A stretch of DNA of 64,000 bases from assembly GCA_024231975.1 (NCBI GenBank), contig JAAEQB010000065.1, forward strand, positions 1 to 64,000, in the 5' to 3' direction. This document shows, piece by piece, positions 36,008-44,434 of the stretch; the stretch's first letter is position 1; the number at the start of each line of letters is the position of its first letter. A program made the translations under genes and the position numbers. Origin of the DNA: Allobosea sp. Its GTDB lineage: Bacteria > Pseudomonadota > Alphaproteobacteria > Rhizobiales > Beijerinckiaceae. Under the pieces are notes generated by a model. That model was not told the origin of the DNA, did no database searches, and worked only from the letters and a program-made list of their open reading frames with translations.

Positions 36008-36970
36008 TCAGGCGGCGCCGGCGTGGGCGAGCGCCTCCTCGGGACCGCGCTGGTAGACGCGCGCCAGCATGCGGTCCTGCGTCTGGGCGATGCGCTGCAG
36101 CTTGGAGATGGCGCTCGGATGCAGGCGCAGCATGCAGTCGGTCCAGAGCTGGCCGAGATATTCCAGCTCCTCGCGCAGATTGCCGGCCCGGCGGTTGAAA
36201 GCCGAGAACAGGGCGGTGCGCGCCGCGTGGATCGGCAGCGAGTCGGAGGCGTATTTGCGGATCCAGTCCTCGCCCGTGCCGGTCGGCACCACCGCTTCCA
36301 GCCCGCCGGCCGCCAGGAACTCTGCCGCGCTCATCTCCTCGCCGGATTGCAGCATGTGCTCGGCGGCGCGTGGGCCCATCCGGCGCGACAGCACGCCGAC
36401 GGCGGTGATCGGGAAATGGTTGAACTTGATCTCGGGGTAGACGAACGAGGCCTGCTCCTCGGCGATCATGATGTTGCATGAGCGCGGCGCGTCGATGCCG
36501 CCGCCGATCGCCTTGGCGTGGATCGTCGACAGGGTGACGGCCATGCCGTTGAGGCCGCTGGCATTGCGCAGCGCACCTTCGACCGAGAGCCGGGCATACT
36601 CCGCCAAGGCAGGGCGGTCGTTCTTGGCGAGGCAGTCGAGATAGAAGTCGAGATCGCCGCCGAGGGTGAAGAACGGCCCCGTGCCGCGGAAGGCGAGGAA
36701 GCGCACCGGCGCGTTGTGATACTGGTCCGGCGCACCCCAGAGGTCGATGATCGATTGCTGCACCTTGCCGAGGCTCTCGAGCAGCTGCAGCGTGAAGACC
36801 GGCTTCAGCTCCGGCTTGATGGTGACCCAGAGCAGGCGCAGCTCCTGCTCATAGGCGAGCTGAACCTCCGGCAGGAAGCCGGCGTGATGGCGGATCGCCT
36901 CGATCACCTCTCCACCGGCGAGCGCGGCGGCGGCCTGTCCACCTGCCGTCGGTGCATAGCTCTGAAACAT
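36008..36970 (-). CDS. RpfF-like crotonase (candidate diffusible signal factor synthase)
   Basis: The 320-aa crotonase-fold protein follows the layout of Xanthomonas RpfF rather than of a beta-oxidation hydratase: FTLGGDLDFY, a segment reading RPALAEYARLSVEGAL, AIGGGIDAPRSCNIMIAEE, VYPEIKFNHFP, SGEEMSAAEFLAAGG and a helical C-terminus (LGQLWTDCMLRL). RpfF uses two glutamates; the second is kept here (PEIKF), while the first (GGGFEAALSC in RpfF) is an Asp (GGGIDAPRSC). It may make cis-2-unsaturated fatty-acid signals or a related product. The downstream neighbour is a PAS-GGDEF-EAL protein, as in the RpfF/RpfR pair of Burkholderia. A generic enoyl-CoA hydratase is the alternative. Confidence 0.75.
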   Translation of the reverse strand: MFQSYAPTAGGQAAAALAGGEVIEAIRHHAGFLPEVQLAYEQELRLLWVTIKPELKPVFTLQLLESLGKVQQSIIDLWGAPDQYHNAPVRFLAFRGTGPFFTLGGDLDFYLDCLAKNDRPALAEYARLSVEGALRNASGLNGMAVTLSTIHAKAIGGGIDAPRSCNIMIAEEQASFVYPEIKFNHFPITAVGVLSRRMGPRAAEHMLQSGEEMSAAEFLAAGGLEAVVPTGTGEDWIRKYASDSLPIHAARTALFSAFNRRAGNLREELEYLGQLWTDCMLRLHPSAISKLQRIAQTQDRMLARVYQRGPEEALAHAGAA

Positions 36971-37017
36971 CGTGTCGTCTCCGCCTCGTCTCGCACCCCT
37001 CGACGCCGCCGAGGGTA

Positions 37018-37476
37018 GTGAAAGTTAATAATCTGTAAACGCAAACTGCCGGAAATGGTTAATTTCGTTAAACTTTGTCCGTTAATGCCGAAGCCGGCTC
37101 ATGGCCTGGAAACGCATCCATCGGTTGTCCTGCTGTCGCCGCTATCGTTGCCGTCGATGCACGCAATGGGCGTGCCAGCATATCACTCGTCGGTCAGGGT
37201 TGCCGAGATAATAAAAATTTTACCAATCGCAGCAGGGTCTTGCGGTCCGTCGGGTGCGGCGGGCGGCGATGTGCCATTCGGGCGGCGGCGGGGAGCGCCG
37301 GCCGCCTTGGGGCAGGGCTGTCCCATCCGGAGACCGGCAGCGCCGCAGTTGTGCCGCAATCGATCGTGCAAGGAAGGTTGTGCCTCAGCCCCGGTCTTGT
37401 CCGGGCCGGGTTGAGCGGCTAACCATGAACCAACGCCGCCGCCTCAGGGTTGCGGACATTTCGACGAGCTGACGCT
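37018..37476. other. Long intergenic region before the murA block
   Basis: About 460 bases lie between the divergent rpfF-like gene and a small ORF. The first 70 bases are unusually AT-rich and contain four GTTAA motifs (about 37024, 37057, 37066 and 37080); a second AT-rich patch (ATAATAAAAATTTTACCAAT) is at about 37209-37228. They probably hold promoters for one or both sides. The spacing of the TTAA motifs does not match the CtrA site TTAA-N7-TTAA. I see no supported gene. Confidence 0.45.
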
Positions 37477-37641
37477 TTGAGCCGCCAGACCGAAGCCGAA
37501 GATGAGAGGAAGGCGCGCCTCGCCGCCGCCCTCCGCGAGAATCTGAAGCGCCGCAAGGCGCAGGCAAGGGCTCGGCGTGCCTCGGAAACGACGGCCGAGG
37601 ACACACCGCCGCCCACCCAGGCCGACTCCCCCCGGTCCTGA
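37477..37641 (+). CDS. Small charged conserved protein upstream of murA
   Basis: This frame of about 54 aa (TTG start at 37477; an upstream in-frame TTG at 37450 is possible) encodes an Arg/Lys/Ala-rich helix (KARLAAALRENLKRRKAQAR) and an acidic Pro-rich tail. A similar small protein precedes murA in other Hyphomicrobiales as I recall. There is no known function; the basic helix suggests nucleic-acid or membrane contact. The lack of an ATG and a weak ribosome site make the exact start uncertain. Confidence 0.5.
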   Translation: MSRQTEAEDERKARLAAALRENLKRRKAQARARRASETTAEDTPPPTQADSPRS

Positions 37642-37653
37642 TCCCCCCTTTCC

Positions 37654-37685
37654 GGCCGGCCTTTCCGCCGGCCGTCCTGCAGGAC
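37654..37685 (+). promoter_or_regulatory. Tandem hairpins in the murA leader
   Basis: GGCCGGC-CTTTCC-GCCGGCC (37654-37673) is followed at once by the palindrome GTCCTGCAGGAC (37674-37685), which ends 7 bases before the murA ATG and overlaps its AGGA ribosome site. The first may terminate the small upstream gene; the second could lower murA translation when folded. No T run follows. Confidence 0.4.
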
Positions 37686-37692
37686 GAGCCCG

Positions 37693-38982
37693 ATGGACCG
37701 TATCCGCATCACCGGCGGCCAGCGCCTCAATGGCGTGATCCCGATCTCAGGCGCGAAGAACGCGGCGTTGCCGCTGATGATCGCGAGCCTCCTCACCGAC
37801 GAGACGCTGACGCTGACCAATGTCCCGCGCCTCTCCGACGTCAGCGCGCTCTCGCGTATCCTCTCCAATCACGGCGTCGATCGCTCGGTCGCCGGCAAGC
37901 GCATCGGCCAGAGCGCCGAGACCGGCCAGACGGTGGCGCTGACCGCGCGCCAGATCGTCGATACCTGCGCACCCTACGAGCTGGTCTCGACCATGCGGGC
38001 GAGCTTCTGGGTGATCGCGCCGATCCTGGCTCGCATGGGCGAGGCCAAGGTCTCGCTGCCCGGCGGCTGCGCCATCGGCACCCGCCCGGTCGACCTGCTT
38101 CTGATGGCGCTGGAGCGCCTCGGCGCCACCATCACCATCGAGGGCGGCTACGCGCTAGCCCGCGCGCCGAAGGGGCTCAAGGGCGCCGAGATCGTCTTCC
38201 CTAAGGTCACTGTCGGCGGCACCCATACTGCGCTGATGGCCGCTGTCCTCGCCGACGGCACCACGGTGATCGAGAACGCGGCGCGCGAGCCCGAGGTGGT
38301 CGACCTCGCCGTTTGCCTGAACAAGATGGGTGCCAAGATCGAAGGGGCTGGCGCCTCCACCATCACCATCCACGGCGTCTCGCGCCTTGGCGGGGCGCAT
38401 CATGCCGTGCTGCCGGACCGGATCGAGACCGGCACCTATGCCATGGCTGTGGCGATGACCGGCGGCGACGTCCTGCTCGAAGGCGCGCGCGCCGACCTGT
38501 TGCAGGCGGCGCTGGACGTGATGAGCCAGGCCGGCGTCGACGTCTCCGAGACCAATGAAGGCATTCGCGTCCGCCGCAATGGCGCCGCGCTGGAGCCGGT
38601 CGACGTCACCACCGATCCGTTCCCGGGCTTTCCGACCGACCTCCAGGCCCAGCTCATGGCGCTGATGACCAAGGCGAAGGGTACGTCGCGCATCCGTGAG
38701 ACGATCTTCGAGAACCGCTTCATGCATGTGCAGGAGCTCGCCCGGCTCGGCGCCAAGATCCGGCTCGACGGTGATGCGGCCTATGTCGACGGCGTCGAGA
38801 AGCTCACCGGCGCCCCGGTGATGGCGACCGATCTGCGCGCCTCGGTCTCGCTGGTCATCGGCGGCCTCGTCGCCGAGGGCGAGACGATGATCAACCGCGT
38901 CTACCATCTCGACCGTGGTTTCGAGGCGCTCGAGGCCAAGCTCGGTCGTTGCGGCGCCCAGGTCGAGCGCATCAGCGGTTGA
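37693..38982 (+). CDS. murA: UDP-N-acetylglucosamine 1-carboxyvinyltransferase
   Basis: This 429-aa enzyme transfers enolpyruvate from PEP to UDP-GlcNAc, the first committed step of peptidoglycan synthesis. Visible motifs are the N-terminal GAKNAALPLM (with the PEP-contacting Lys), the catalytic loop LPGGCAIGTRPVDL containing the fosfomycin-target Cys (about residue 120), DRIETGTYAMA and the late segment RASVSLVIGGLVAEGE. The length is typical. It heads the block murA - DUF2948 - hisD - UPF0262 - phosphatase. Confidence 0.97.
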   Translation: MDRIRITGGQRLNGVIPISGAKNAALPLMIASLLTDETLTLTNVPRLSDVSALSRILSNHGVDRSVAGKRIGQSAETGQTVALTARQIVDTCAPYELVSTMRASFWVIAPILARMGEAKVSLPGGCAIGTRPVDLLLMALERLGATITIEGGYALARAPKGLKGAEIVFPKVTVGGTHTALMAAVLADGTTVIENAAREPEVVDLAVCLNKMGAKIEGAGASTITIHGVSRLGGAHHAVLPDRIETGTYAMAVAMTGGDVLLEGARADLLQAALDVMSQAGVDVSETNEGIRVRRNGAALEPVDVTTDPFPGFPTDLQAQLMALMTKAKGTSRIRETIFENRFMHVQELARLGAKIRLDGDAAYVDGVEKLTGAPVMATDLRASVSLVIGGLVAEGETMINRVYHLDRGFEALEAKLGRCGAQVERISG

Positions 38983-39013
38983 CGCAAGGCACGGCCCCCG
39001 CCAGATAGGATCC

Positions 39014-39454
39014 ATGTCCGATCCCGCCGCCGAGCCGCTGAAGCTGATCGCCCTGGACGCCGACGATCTGTCGGTGATCTCGGCACATCTGCAGGATGCG
39101 GTGCTGAAGCGCGGCGACATCGCCTGGCTGCCAGGCGAGAAGCGCTTCGCCTTGGCGCTGCGCCGCTTCGACTGGGAAGGCGCGGCGCAGGGCCAGAAGC
39201 GCCGTCGACTCTCCGCGCTGCATTTCGAGCGCGTCACGGCGGCGCGTAGCAACAAGGTCGCGGCGGGCGATGCCGTGCTCAGCCTGCTCGCGGTCACCTT
39301 CACCGGGAGCGACGACCCGGCCGGGCATGTGACCCTGCATTTCTCCGACGGCGCCGCCATCCGCCTCGATGTCGAGTGCATCGAGGCGCAGATGAAGGAT
39401 CTCGGTCCGATCTGGGAAGCCGTCGCGACGCCTGCCCACCCGGACGCCGGCTGA
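39014..39454 (+). CDS. DUF2948 family protein
   Basis: The 146-aa soluble protein begins LKLIALDADDLSVISAHLQDA and contains WLPGEKRFALALRRFDWE and LSLLAVTFTG, the family's characteristic blocks. DUF2948 is largely alphaproteobacterial and consistently sits between murA and hisD; its biochemical role is not known. ATG 39014 gives the family N-terminus. It ends 26 bases before hisD, so co-transcription is likely. Confidence 0.88.
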   Translation: MSDPAAEPLKLIALDADDLSVISAHLQDAVLKRGDIAWLPGEKRFALALRRFDWEGAAQGQKRRRLSALHFERVTAARSNKVAAGDAVLSLLAVTFTGSDDPAGHVTLHFSDGAAIRLDVECIEAQMKDLGPIWEAVATPAHPDAG

Positions 39455-39480
39455 ACCACACCTGCGGTCAGGATATCCCC

Positions 39481-40773
39481 ATGCCGATCAGGCTTGACGC
39501 ACGCGATGCCGATTTCGAGCGGGAGTTTGTCGCTCTGCTCGCGATGAAGCGCGAGGTTTCCGAGGATGTCGACCAGGTTGCCGCCGCGATCATCGCCGAT
39601 GTCCGCACCCGCGGCGATGCGGCGCTGATCGACTACACCGAGCGCTTCGACAAGCTCACATTGACGCCGCAGACCCTGCGCGTCACCGACAGCGAGATCG
39701 ACGCGGCCGTTGCCGCCTGCAGCCGCGAGCAGCTCGCGGCCCTGGAGACGGCCCGTGCTCGGATCGAAGCCTATCACCTGCGCCAGAAGCCGGCCGATTC
39801 CTGGTGTCGCGATGCGCTCGGCGTCGAGAGCGGTTGGCGCTGGAGCGCGGTCGAGGCGGTAGGGCTCTATGTACCCGGCGGTACGGCGAGCTATCCCTCC
39901 TCGGTGCTGATGAACGCGGTCCCGGCCAAGGTCGCCGGCGTGGATCGCCTCGTCATGGTCGCGCCGACGCCGCGTGGCGAGAGCAATCCGCTGGTGCTCG
40001 CCGCGGCCAAGCTCGCCGGCATCGACGAGATTTACACGATCGGCGGGGCGCAGGCCGTCGCGGCGCTCGCCTATGGCACCGCGACGATCGCGCCTGTCGC
40101 CAAGATCGTCGGGCCCGGAAACGCCTATGTCGCTGCCGCCAAGCGCCGCGTCTTCGGCACGGTCGGCATCGACATGATCGCCGGTCCGTCCGAGGTGCTG
40201 GTGTTGGCCGATGCCGACGCCAATCCCGACTGGATCGCCGCCGACCTGCTCGCCCAGGCCGAGCACGACACTGCCGCCCAGTCGATCCTGATCACGAACG
40301 ATGCAGCCCTCGCGGACGCGGTAGAGCGCGCGGTCGAAGGCCAGCTCAGGACCTTGCCGCGGGCCGAGATCGCTGGGACGAGCTGGCGCGACTTCGGCGC
40401 GGTCATCCTGGTCGAAGCGCTCGACCAAGCGATCCCGCTGGTCGATCGGCTGGCGCCGGAGCATCTCGAGATCATCGCCGCCGATGCCGAAGGGTTGGCC
40501 GGGCGCATCCGCAACGCCGGCGCGATCTTCCTCGGCGGCCATACGCCGGAGGCGATCGGCGACTATGTCGGCGGTTCGAACCATGTCCTGCCGACCGCCC
40601 GCTCGGCCCGCTTCTCCTCCGGGCTTGGCGTGCTCGACTTCATGAAGCGCACCTCCGTGCTGAGGTGCGATCCCGAGTCGTTGCGGGCGCTTGCCGGCGC
40701 CGCGACGGAGCTTGCTGAAGCCGAGGGCTTGCAGGCGCATGCGCGTTCCGTGACGATCCGACTCAACGGCTGA
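39481..40773 (+). CDS. hisD: Histidinol dehydrogenase
   Basis: This 430-aa enzyme carries out the last two steps of histidine synthesis, oxidising L-histidinol to L-histidine with NAD. Zn and catalytic motifs are present: YHLRQKPADSW, VPGGTASYPSSVLMNA, TIGGAQAVAALAYGT, GPGNAYVAAAKR, AGPSEVLVLADAD, DLLAQAEHD and VDRLAPEHLEI. ATG 39481 matches the family start MPIRLDARDADFE. The length is standard. Confidence 0.97.
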   Translation: MPIRLDARDADFEREFVALLAMKREVSEDVDQVAAAIIADVRTRGDAALIDYTERFDKLTLTPQTLRVTDSEIDAAVAACSREQLAALETARARIEAYHLRQKPADSWCRDALGVESGWRWSAVEAVGLYVPGGTASYPSSVLMNAVPAKVAGVDRLVMVAPTPRGESNPLVLAAAKLAGIDEIYTIGGAQAVAALAYGTATIAPVAKIVGPGNAYVAAAKRRVFGTVGIDMIAGPSEVLVLADADANPDWIAADLLAQAEHDTAAQSILITNDAALADAVERAVEGQLRTLPRAEIAGTSWRDFGAVILVEALDQAIPLVDRLAPEHLEIIAADAEGLAGRIRNAGAIFLGGHTPEAIGDYVGGSNHVLPTARSARFSSGLGVLDFMKRTSVLRCDPESLRALAGAATELAEAEGLQAHARSVTIRLNG

Positions 40774-40820
40774 CGGCAGGTTGGCGATTCTGCGCCTGCA
40801 CGGAGTTGGGCGGAGGGGAC

Positions 40821-41294
40821 ATGTCGGAACGCAACCATCTGGTCGCCGTCACGCTCGACGAGACTTCGCTCGGGCGCGGCAGCGCCGACCAGGAGCATGA
40901 GCGGGCCGTCGCGATCTACGACTTGATCGAACGCAATCACTTCGCCCTGCCGGACTTCGATGGCGGGCCTTATGCCGTTCACCTTGCCTTGGTGGAACGC
41001 CGGCTTGCCTTCGAGGTGAAGAGCGCGGATGGCGCGCCGATCGTCACCCACCACCTCTCGCTGACGCCGCTGAAGCGCATCATCAAGGATTACGAGCTGG
41101 TCTGCGACAGCTATTACGCCGCCATCCGCACGGCGACGCCCGCGCAGATCGAGGCGATCGACATGGGGCGCCGCGGCTTGCATGACGAGGCGGCGGTCCT
41201 GCTGGTCGAGCGGCTGGCGAGCAAGGTCGAGATCGACAACGAGACGGCCCGCCGCCTGTTCACCCTGATTTACGCGCTGCACTGGAAGGGCTGA
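40821..41294 (+). CDS. UPF0262 family protein
   Basis: The 157-aa protein contains HLVAVTLDE, EHERAVAIYDLIERNHF and TPLKRIIKDYELVCDSYY, the signature of UPF0262, a small alphaproteobacterial family of unknown function that follows hisD. ATG 40821 is preceded by GGAGGGG. Its stop lies 4 bases before the phosphatase start, indicating one transcription unit. Confidence 0.9.
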   Translation: MSERNHLVAVTLDETSLGRGSADQEHERAVAIYDLIERNHFALPDFDGGPYAVHLALVERRLAFEVKSADGAPIVTHHLSLTPLKRIIKDYELVCDSYYAAIRTATPAQIEAIDMGRRGLHDEAAVLLVERLASKVEIDNETARRLFTLIYALHWKG

Positions 41295-41298
41295 GCGC

Positions 41299-41748
41299 TT
41301 GGAGCCGCCCGTATCGCGCAAGCTCCAGAGCGTACTGTTCATGTGCGCCTACAACGCGGTGCGCTCGCCCATGGCCGAGGCGCTGGCCAAGCACTTCTTC
41401 GGCAAGTCGATCTATGTCCAGTCCGCCGCCGGCAAGCGCAAGGGCGAGCTCGACCCGTTCGCGTTGTCGGTTCTCGATGAGATCGGCATCGACGCGCACA
41501 AGCACAGGCCGAAGACGGTCGAGGAGCTGGAGGAATGGGAGGGCCTCAACTTCGACCTGATTGTCTCGCTCTCGCCTGAGGCGCATCACAAGGCGCTGGA
41601 ACTCACCCGCACCCTCGCCGCCGATGTCGAGTACTGGCCGACGCCTGATCCGACCATCATCCAGGGGTCGCGCGAGCAGGTGCTCGACGCCTATCGCGCC
41701 GTCCGCGACGGGCTGATGCAGCGGATCAAGACCCGGCTGAAATCCTGA
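41299..41748 (+). CDS. Low-molecular-weight protein-tyrosine-phosphatase-like enzyme
   Basis: The 149-aa protein has the phosphate-binding loop CAYNAVRS (C-x5-R, about residues 16-22) near the N-terminus and a late Asp segment (WPTPDPTI, about residue 116), as in low-molecular-weight phosphatases and ArsC-like reductases. The TTG start at 41299 fits the 4-base gap to UPF0262. In related genomes I recall infA and maf follow here; in this window a convergent tadG-type gene comes next. Confidence 0.87.
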   Translation: MEPPVSRKLQSVLFMCAYNAVRSPMAEALAKHFFGKSIYVQSAAGKRKGELDPFALSVLDEIGIDAHKHRPKTVEELEEWEGLNFDLIVSLSPEAHHKALELTRTLAADVEYWPTPDPTIIQGSREQVLDAYRAVRDGLMQRIKTRLKS

Positions 41749-41751
41749 CGC

Positions 41752-43419
41752 CTACTGAATCAGGACCGCGCTGCCGCAGCGTACGCCGCTGACCCAGCTG
41801 TCTGCCTGCCCTAGCCCGATGCCCAGCGTATTGAGCAGGCTGGTCAGCACCTGGTCGAGTGGTGTCGCGGCGCCGGCGATGACGCCGGAGACGGCGCCCT
41901 CGAGGCCGGGTATGGGAAGTCCGAGCCCCAGCAGCTCGACGCGCAGGTCGAGATCCCCGACCAGCCGCGACAGCAGGCTCGCAACGAAATTCGTTGTCGA
42001 AGTCGTCTTCTTGTCCACCCGCTGGATCTCCGCGTAGCTGAAGCTGACTGGGGTCTCGCTGGTGTTGCTGATCGTGACATGCGCCCGGGCCGTCACCTTG
42101 GCGAGACCGAGCAGGTCGAGCACCGTCGCTGCCGGAGGGGTCGGCCTCGTGGTGAAATTGTTGAAATCGGCATTGGAGACCTGCCCGATCCAGGCATCTA
42201 CGACAGCTGGCGTCACCCCGAGCGTCACGCGTGAGCTGGTGATGTCGCCGGCCCCGCAGGAGATTGCGGTCAGGCGGGCGGTCGCGGAGGCGAGCTCCAG
42301 ATAGAGCGGCAGCTTGACCAGCGAGGCCTGGCCGCTGCCGACGAGGGTAAGCGTCAGCAGCAGGCGCGTCTGGGCGGTGTGGACGCTCGCGCCCGCCCGG
42401 CCGACGCGCACGAGGCTGGTCCCGACCGGCCGTTCGCCGATGGCGAGCTTGAGCGAGACGGAGGCGAGGCCGGGCACGTTGACTCCAAGCCCGAGATCGA
42501 GCTGGCGCGTGCCATTGGCGATCTGCGCAGCGGCCGAGATCAGGTCGAGCGCCGCCAGCGATGCCTTGAGCGGCACCTCCTCGCTCAATTGCCGGCCGCC
42601 GTAGACGCCGAACGAGACGAGGCTCTGCAGGTTGACGCGCTGGCCCGAGCCGCCCACGGCGCTGGCGAGGCGCCCCAGCGCCGCGATCGCATCGCTGCCC
42701 GCCCCCTGGTTGCGGGCCGCATCCTGGGCGGCCAGGACGACGTCGCCGATGCGGACACTGGCGCGGATGACCTCGTCGAAGGTCAAAGCTGAGATCGCGG
42801 CGCGCGTCGCTAGGCTCTTGGCGAAGCCGAACAGGTCGATCTTTGCTCGCGCCAGTCCCTCATAGTCCATCACCGACAGCGACAGGCTGGTGCCGAGCAA
42901 GCCGCCGAGCAGGCCGTTGAGAGCCCCGCCCTCGACGCGGACCAGCCGCGAGCCGATGGCGAAAGCCGCCTGCGCGTCCTGCGCGGCGATGGCTCGCGTC
43001 ACGATGGCGACCTCGCCGCTGTCGCCGCCCAGGACGCGGCCGAGGATCAATGGCGTGGTCGCTCGCATCTCGATTCGGGCCGCGTTGGCCGCCGACCCGG
43101 AGCCCTGCTGGAAGCGCGCCTCGGGCGCCAGTCGCGCATCGGGCGTATAGATGCCGGTTTGCACCATCTCGACGGCGTCCGCCGAAAAGCCGTTGCGGCT
43201 GGCGCTCGCCCGGGCTGCGCGCGAAGCGCGCTCGAGGTCGGCCGCGGCGGCAAGCGCCGCGAGATCCGTGGCGGTCTGCTGCCGGCGCTTCTGGTAGAAG
43301 AAGCTCCCGACATCGACCGCCATCGTGCCGAATCCGAACAGGACCAGGGAGGTGCCGGCGAAGATGATGGTCGAGAGGCCGCGGCGGTCGCCGATGAATC
43401 TCCGGAGCGAGCGCATCAT
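41752..43419 (-). CDS. TadG-like pilus assembly/secreted protein
   Basis: This 555-aa protein has a TadE/G-type N-terminal hydrophobic helix (RRGLSTIIFAGTSLVLFGFG, about residues 12-40) followed by VDVGSFFYQKRRQQTATDLAALAAA, the recognised Flp-pilus 'TadG' start. The large remainder is beta-rich, Ser/Thr/Val/Leu-rich and probably periplasmic. ATG 43419 has AAGGAGG 5 bases upstream. It lies 33 bases after the TadE gene. No CpaA-F or Flp pilin genes are nearby, so the pair is an orphan of a Tad system encoded elsewhere or has an independent envelope role. Confidence 0.8.
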   Translation of the reverse strand: MMRSLRRFIGDRRGLSTIIFAGTSLVLFGFGTMAVDVGSFFYQKRRQQTATDLAALAAAADLERASRAARASASRNGFSADAVEMVQTGIYTPDARLAPEARFQQGSGSAANAARIEMRATTPLILGRVLGGDSGEVAIVTRAIAAQDAQAAFAIGSRLVRVEGGALNGLLGGLLGTSLSLSVMDYEGLARAKIDLFGFAKSLATRAAISALTFDEVIRASVRIGDVVLAAQDAARNQGAGSDAIAALGRLASAVGGSGQRVNLQSLVSFGVYGGRQLSEEVPLKASLAALDLISAAAQIANGTRQLDLGLGVNVPGLASVSLKLAIGERPVGTSLVRVGRAGASVHTAQTRLLLTLTLVGSGQASLVKLPLYLELASATARLTAISCGAGDITSSRVTLGVTPAVVDAWIGQVSNADFNNFTTRPTPPAATVLDLLGLAKVTARAHVTISNTSETPVSFSYAEIQRVDKKTTSTTNFVASLLSRLVGDLDLRVELLGLGLPIPGLEGAVSGVIAGAATPLDQVLTSLLNTLGIGLGQADSWVSGVRCGSAVLIQ

Positions 43420-43452
43420 GATGGCCTCCTTGTCGGCCGATGCCGGATCGGG

Positions 43453-43881
43453 TCAGTAGCCGCCGCGCTGGACGACTGCGCGGCGCTCGACGATCGGCAT
43501 CGGCAGCGCGACGATCGAGCTGAGCCGGTTGAAGATGCTGTCCGAGTAGTCGTAGACGACCGTGACCTCGAAGCTCGGCGAGGGGGCGCCGAGGGCGCTC
43601 GTCCGGACTGTCAGCTTGTTCGGTTCGAGGAAGGCGTAGGAGCCGATGCTCCGCGTGATGAAATCGCGGGCCAGCCGCTCGCGCTCGGCATCGTCGAGCC
43701 CGGCGACGGACGCCCGCGCCGCTTCCGCGGCGAGCTGCTGCACGCCGTGATACACGCCGAAGGCGTGGCCGTAGCCGATGATCCCGAACAGCAGCATCAG
43801 CAGGATTGGCGCGATGAAGGCGAACTCGACCGCAGTGGTTGCGGAGCTATCGATCCGTAGGCGACGAATGAACGAGCGCAT
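43453..43881 (-). CDS. TadE-like pseudopilin
   Basis: The 142-aa protein has a TadE signature: a short basic N-terminus, then SSATTAVEFAFIAPILLMLL (about residues 12-31) with the Glu at +5 after a prepilin-peptidase-like site, and a small soluble domain. TadE proteins are minor pseudopilins of Flp/Tad pili. ATG 43881 (MRSFIRRLR) is chosen; a longer frame exists upstream without a good ribosome site. It is the first gene of a tadE-tadG pair. Confidence 0.83.
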   Translation of the reverse strand: MRSFIRRLRIDSSATTAVEFAFIAPILLMLLFGIIGYGHAFGVYHGVQQLAAEAARASVAGLDDAERERLARDFITRSIGSYAFLEPNKLTVRTSALGAPSPSFEVTVVYDYSDSIFNRLSSIVALPMPIVERRAVVQRGGY

Positions 43882-44008
43882 GGCATGTTCACTCCACGGG
43901 GTTTTACAACCATAGAGTGTAGTCATGGCCTCTTTATAATCCGTAAAAGCTATATTCTAAGGCCGGGGTGATGGTTGAAACGAAGTTGGCTGATTAATCG
44001 AAATTTAA

Positions 44009-44044
44009 GGGGCACGCCCCAGGAACGTTGCTGAGGGCAACGTT
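44009..44044 (+). promoter_or_regulatory. Two hairpins in the leader of the chemoreceptor unit
   Basis: GGGGC-AC-GCCCC (44009-44020; its 2-base loop is tight, so only the outer pairs may form) is followed by AACGTTGC-TGAGG-GCAACGTT (44024-44044, a perfect 8-bp stem), then ACGTTAGCC and the ATG at 44054. There is no Shine-Dalgarno sequence in the 9 bases before the ATG. The hairpins could be a terminator for upstream minus-to-plus read-through or a translational control element. Confidence 0.35.
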
Positions 44045-44053
44045 ACGTTAGCC

Positions 44054-44434
44054 ATGCCGAAAGCCGAGCCGAGGATGAGCCCCGTCGCGATATCGACCGC
44101 ATCCCGTTCCCGGCTCAGGCAGTGGCGCGACATCGGCTTGATCGCAGGCTTGGCGCTCTGCTCCGGCTTCCTGGTACTCGCGAGCCTGCCCGGCCCCGTC
44201 GCGGGGGCTCCGATCCCGCTGGCTGCGATCTTCCCGCCCTGGGTCTCCGGCGAGGAGGCGATGGCGCGCAGCCTGGCCTCCGGCGCCAGGATCCTGCGGC
44301 AAGGAGCGGCTCCCTTCGTGGTCGTTCTCGCGCCGGAGACGGTAGCAAGGCCGTCCGGCGCGCTGCTGATGCTGCGCCTCGATGGCCTGGCCGGCTGCAT
44401 CATCTCACCCGAGGCAGAAGTGAGCCGCTCATGA
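44054..44434 (+). CDS. Small single-helix membrane protein preceding a chemoreceptor
   Basis: This 126-aa protein has one hydrophobic segment at about residues 28-47 (IGLIAGLALCSGFLVLASLP) and a C-terminal soluble part that would lie outside the cytoplasm. I do not recognise the family. The stop overlaps the chemoreceptor ATG (ATGA, 44431-44434), so the two are translated together, and this may be an accessory or sensing partner. The start is uncertain because no ribosome site precedes ATG 44054; ATG 44075 is possible. Confidence 0.6.
   Translation: MPKAEPRMSPVAISTASRSRLRQWRDIGLIAGLALCSGFLVLASLPGPVAGAPIPLAAIFPPWVSGEEAMARSLASGARILRQGAAPFVVVLAPETVARPSGALLMLRLDGLAGCIISPEAEVSRS

Noticed and set aside
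36008..36970. Ordinary fatty-acid enoyl-CoA hydratase
   Set aside because: Motif order and C-terminal helices follow RpfF more closely, and no beta-oxidation genes adjoin it; kept only as an alternative.
37018..37090. CtrA binding site
   Set aside because: TTAA motifs are present but none are spaced by 7 bases as required.
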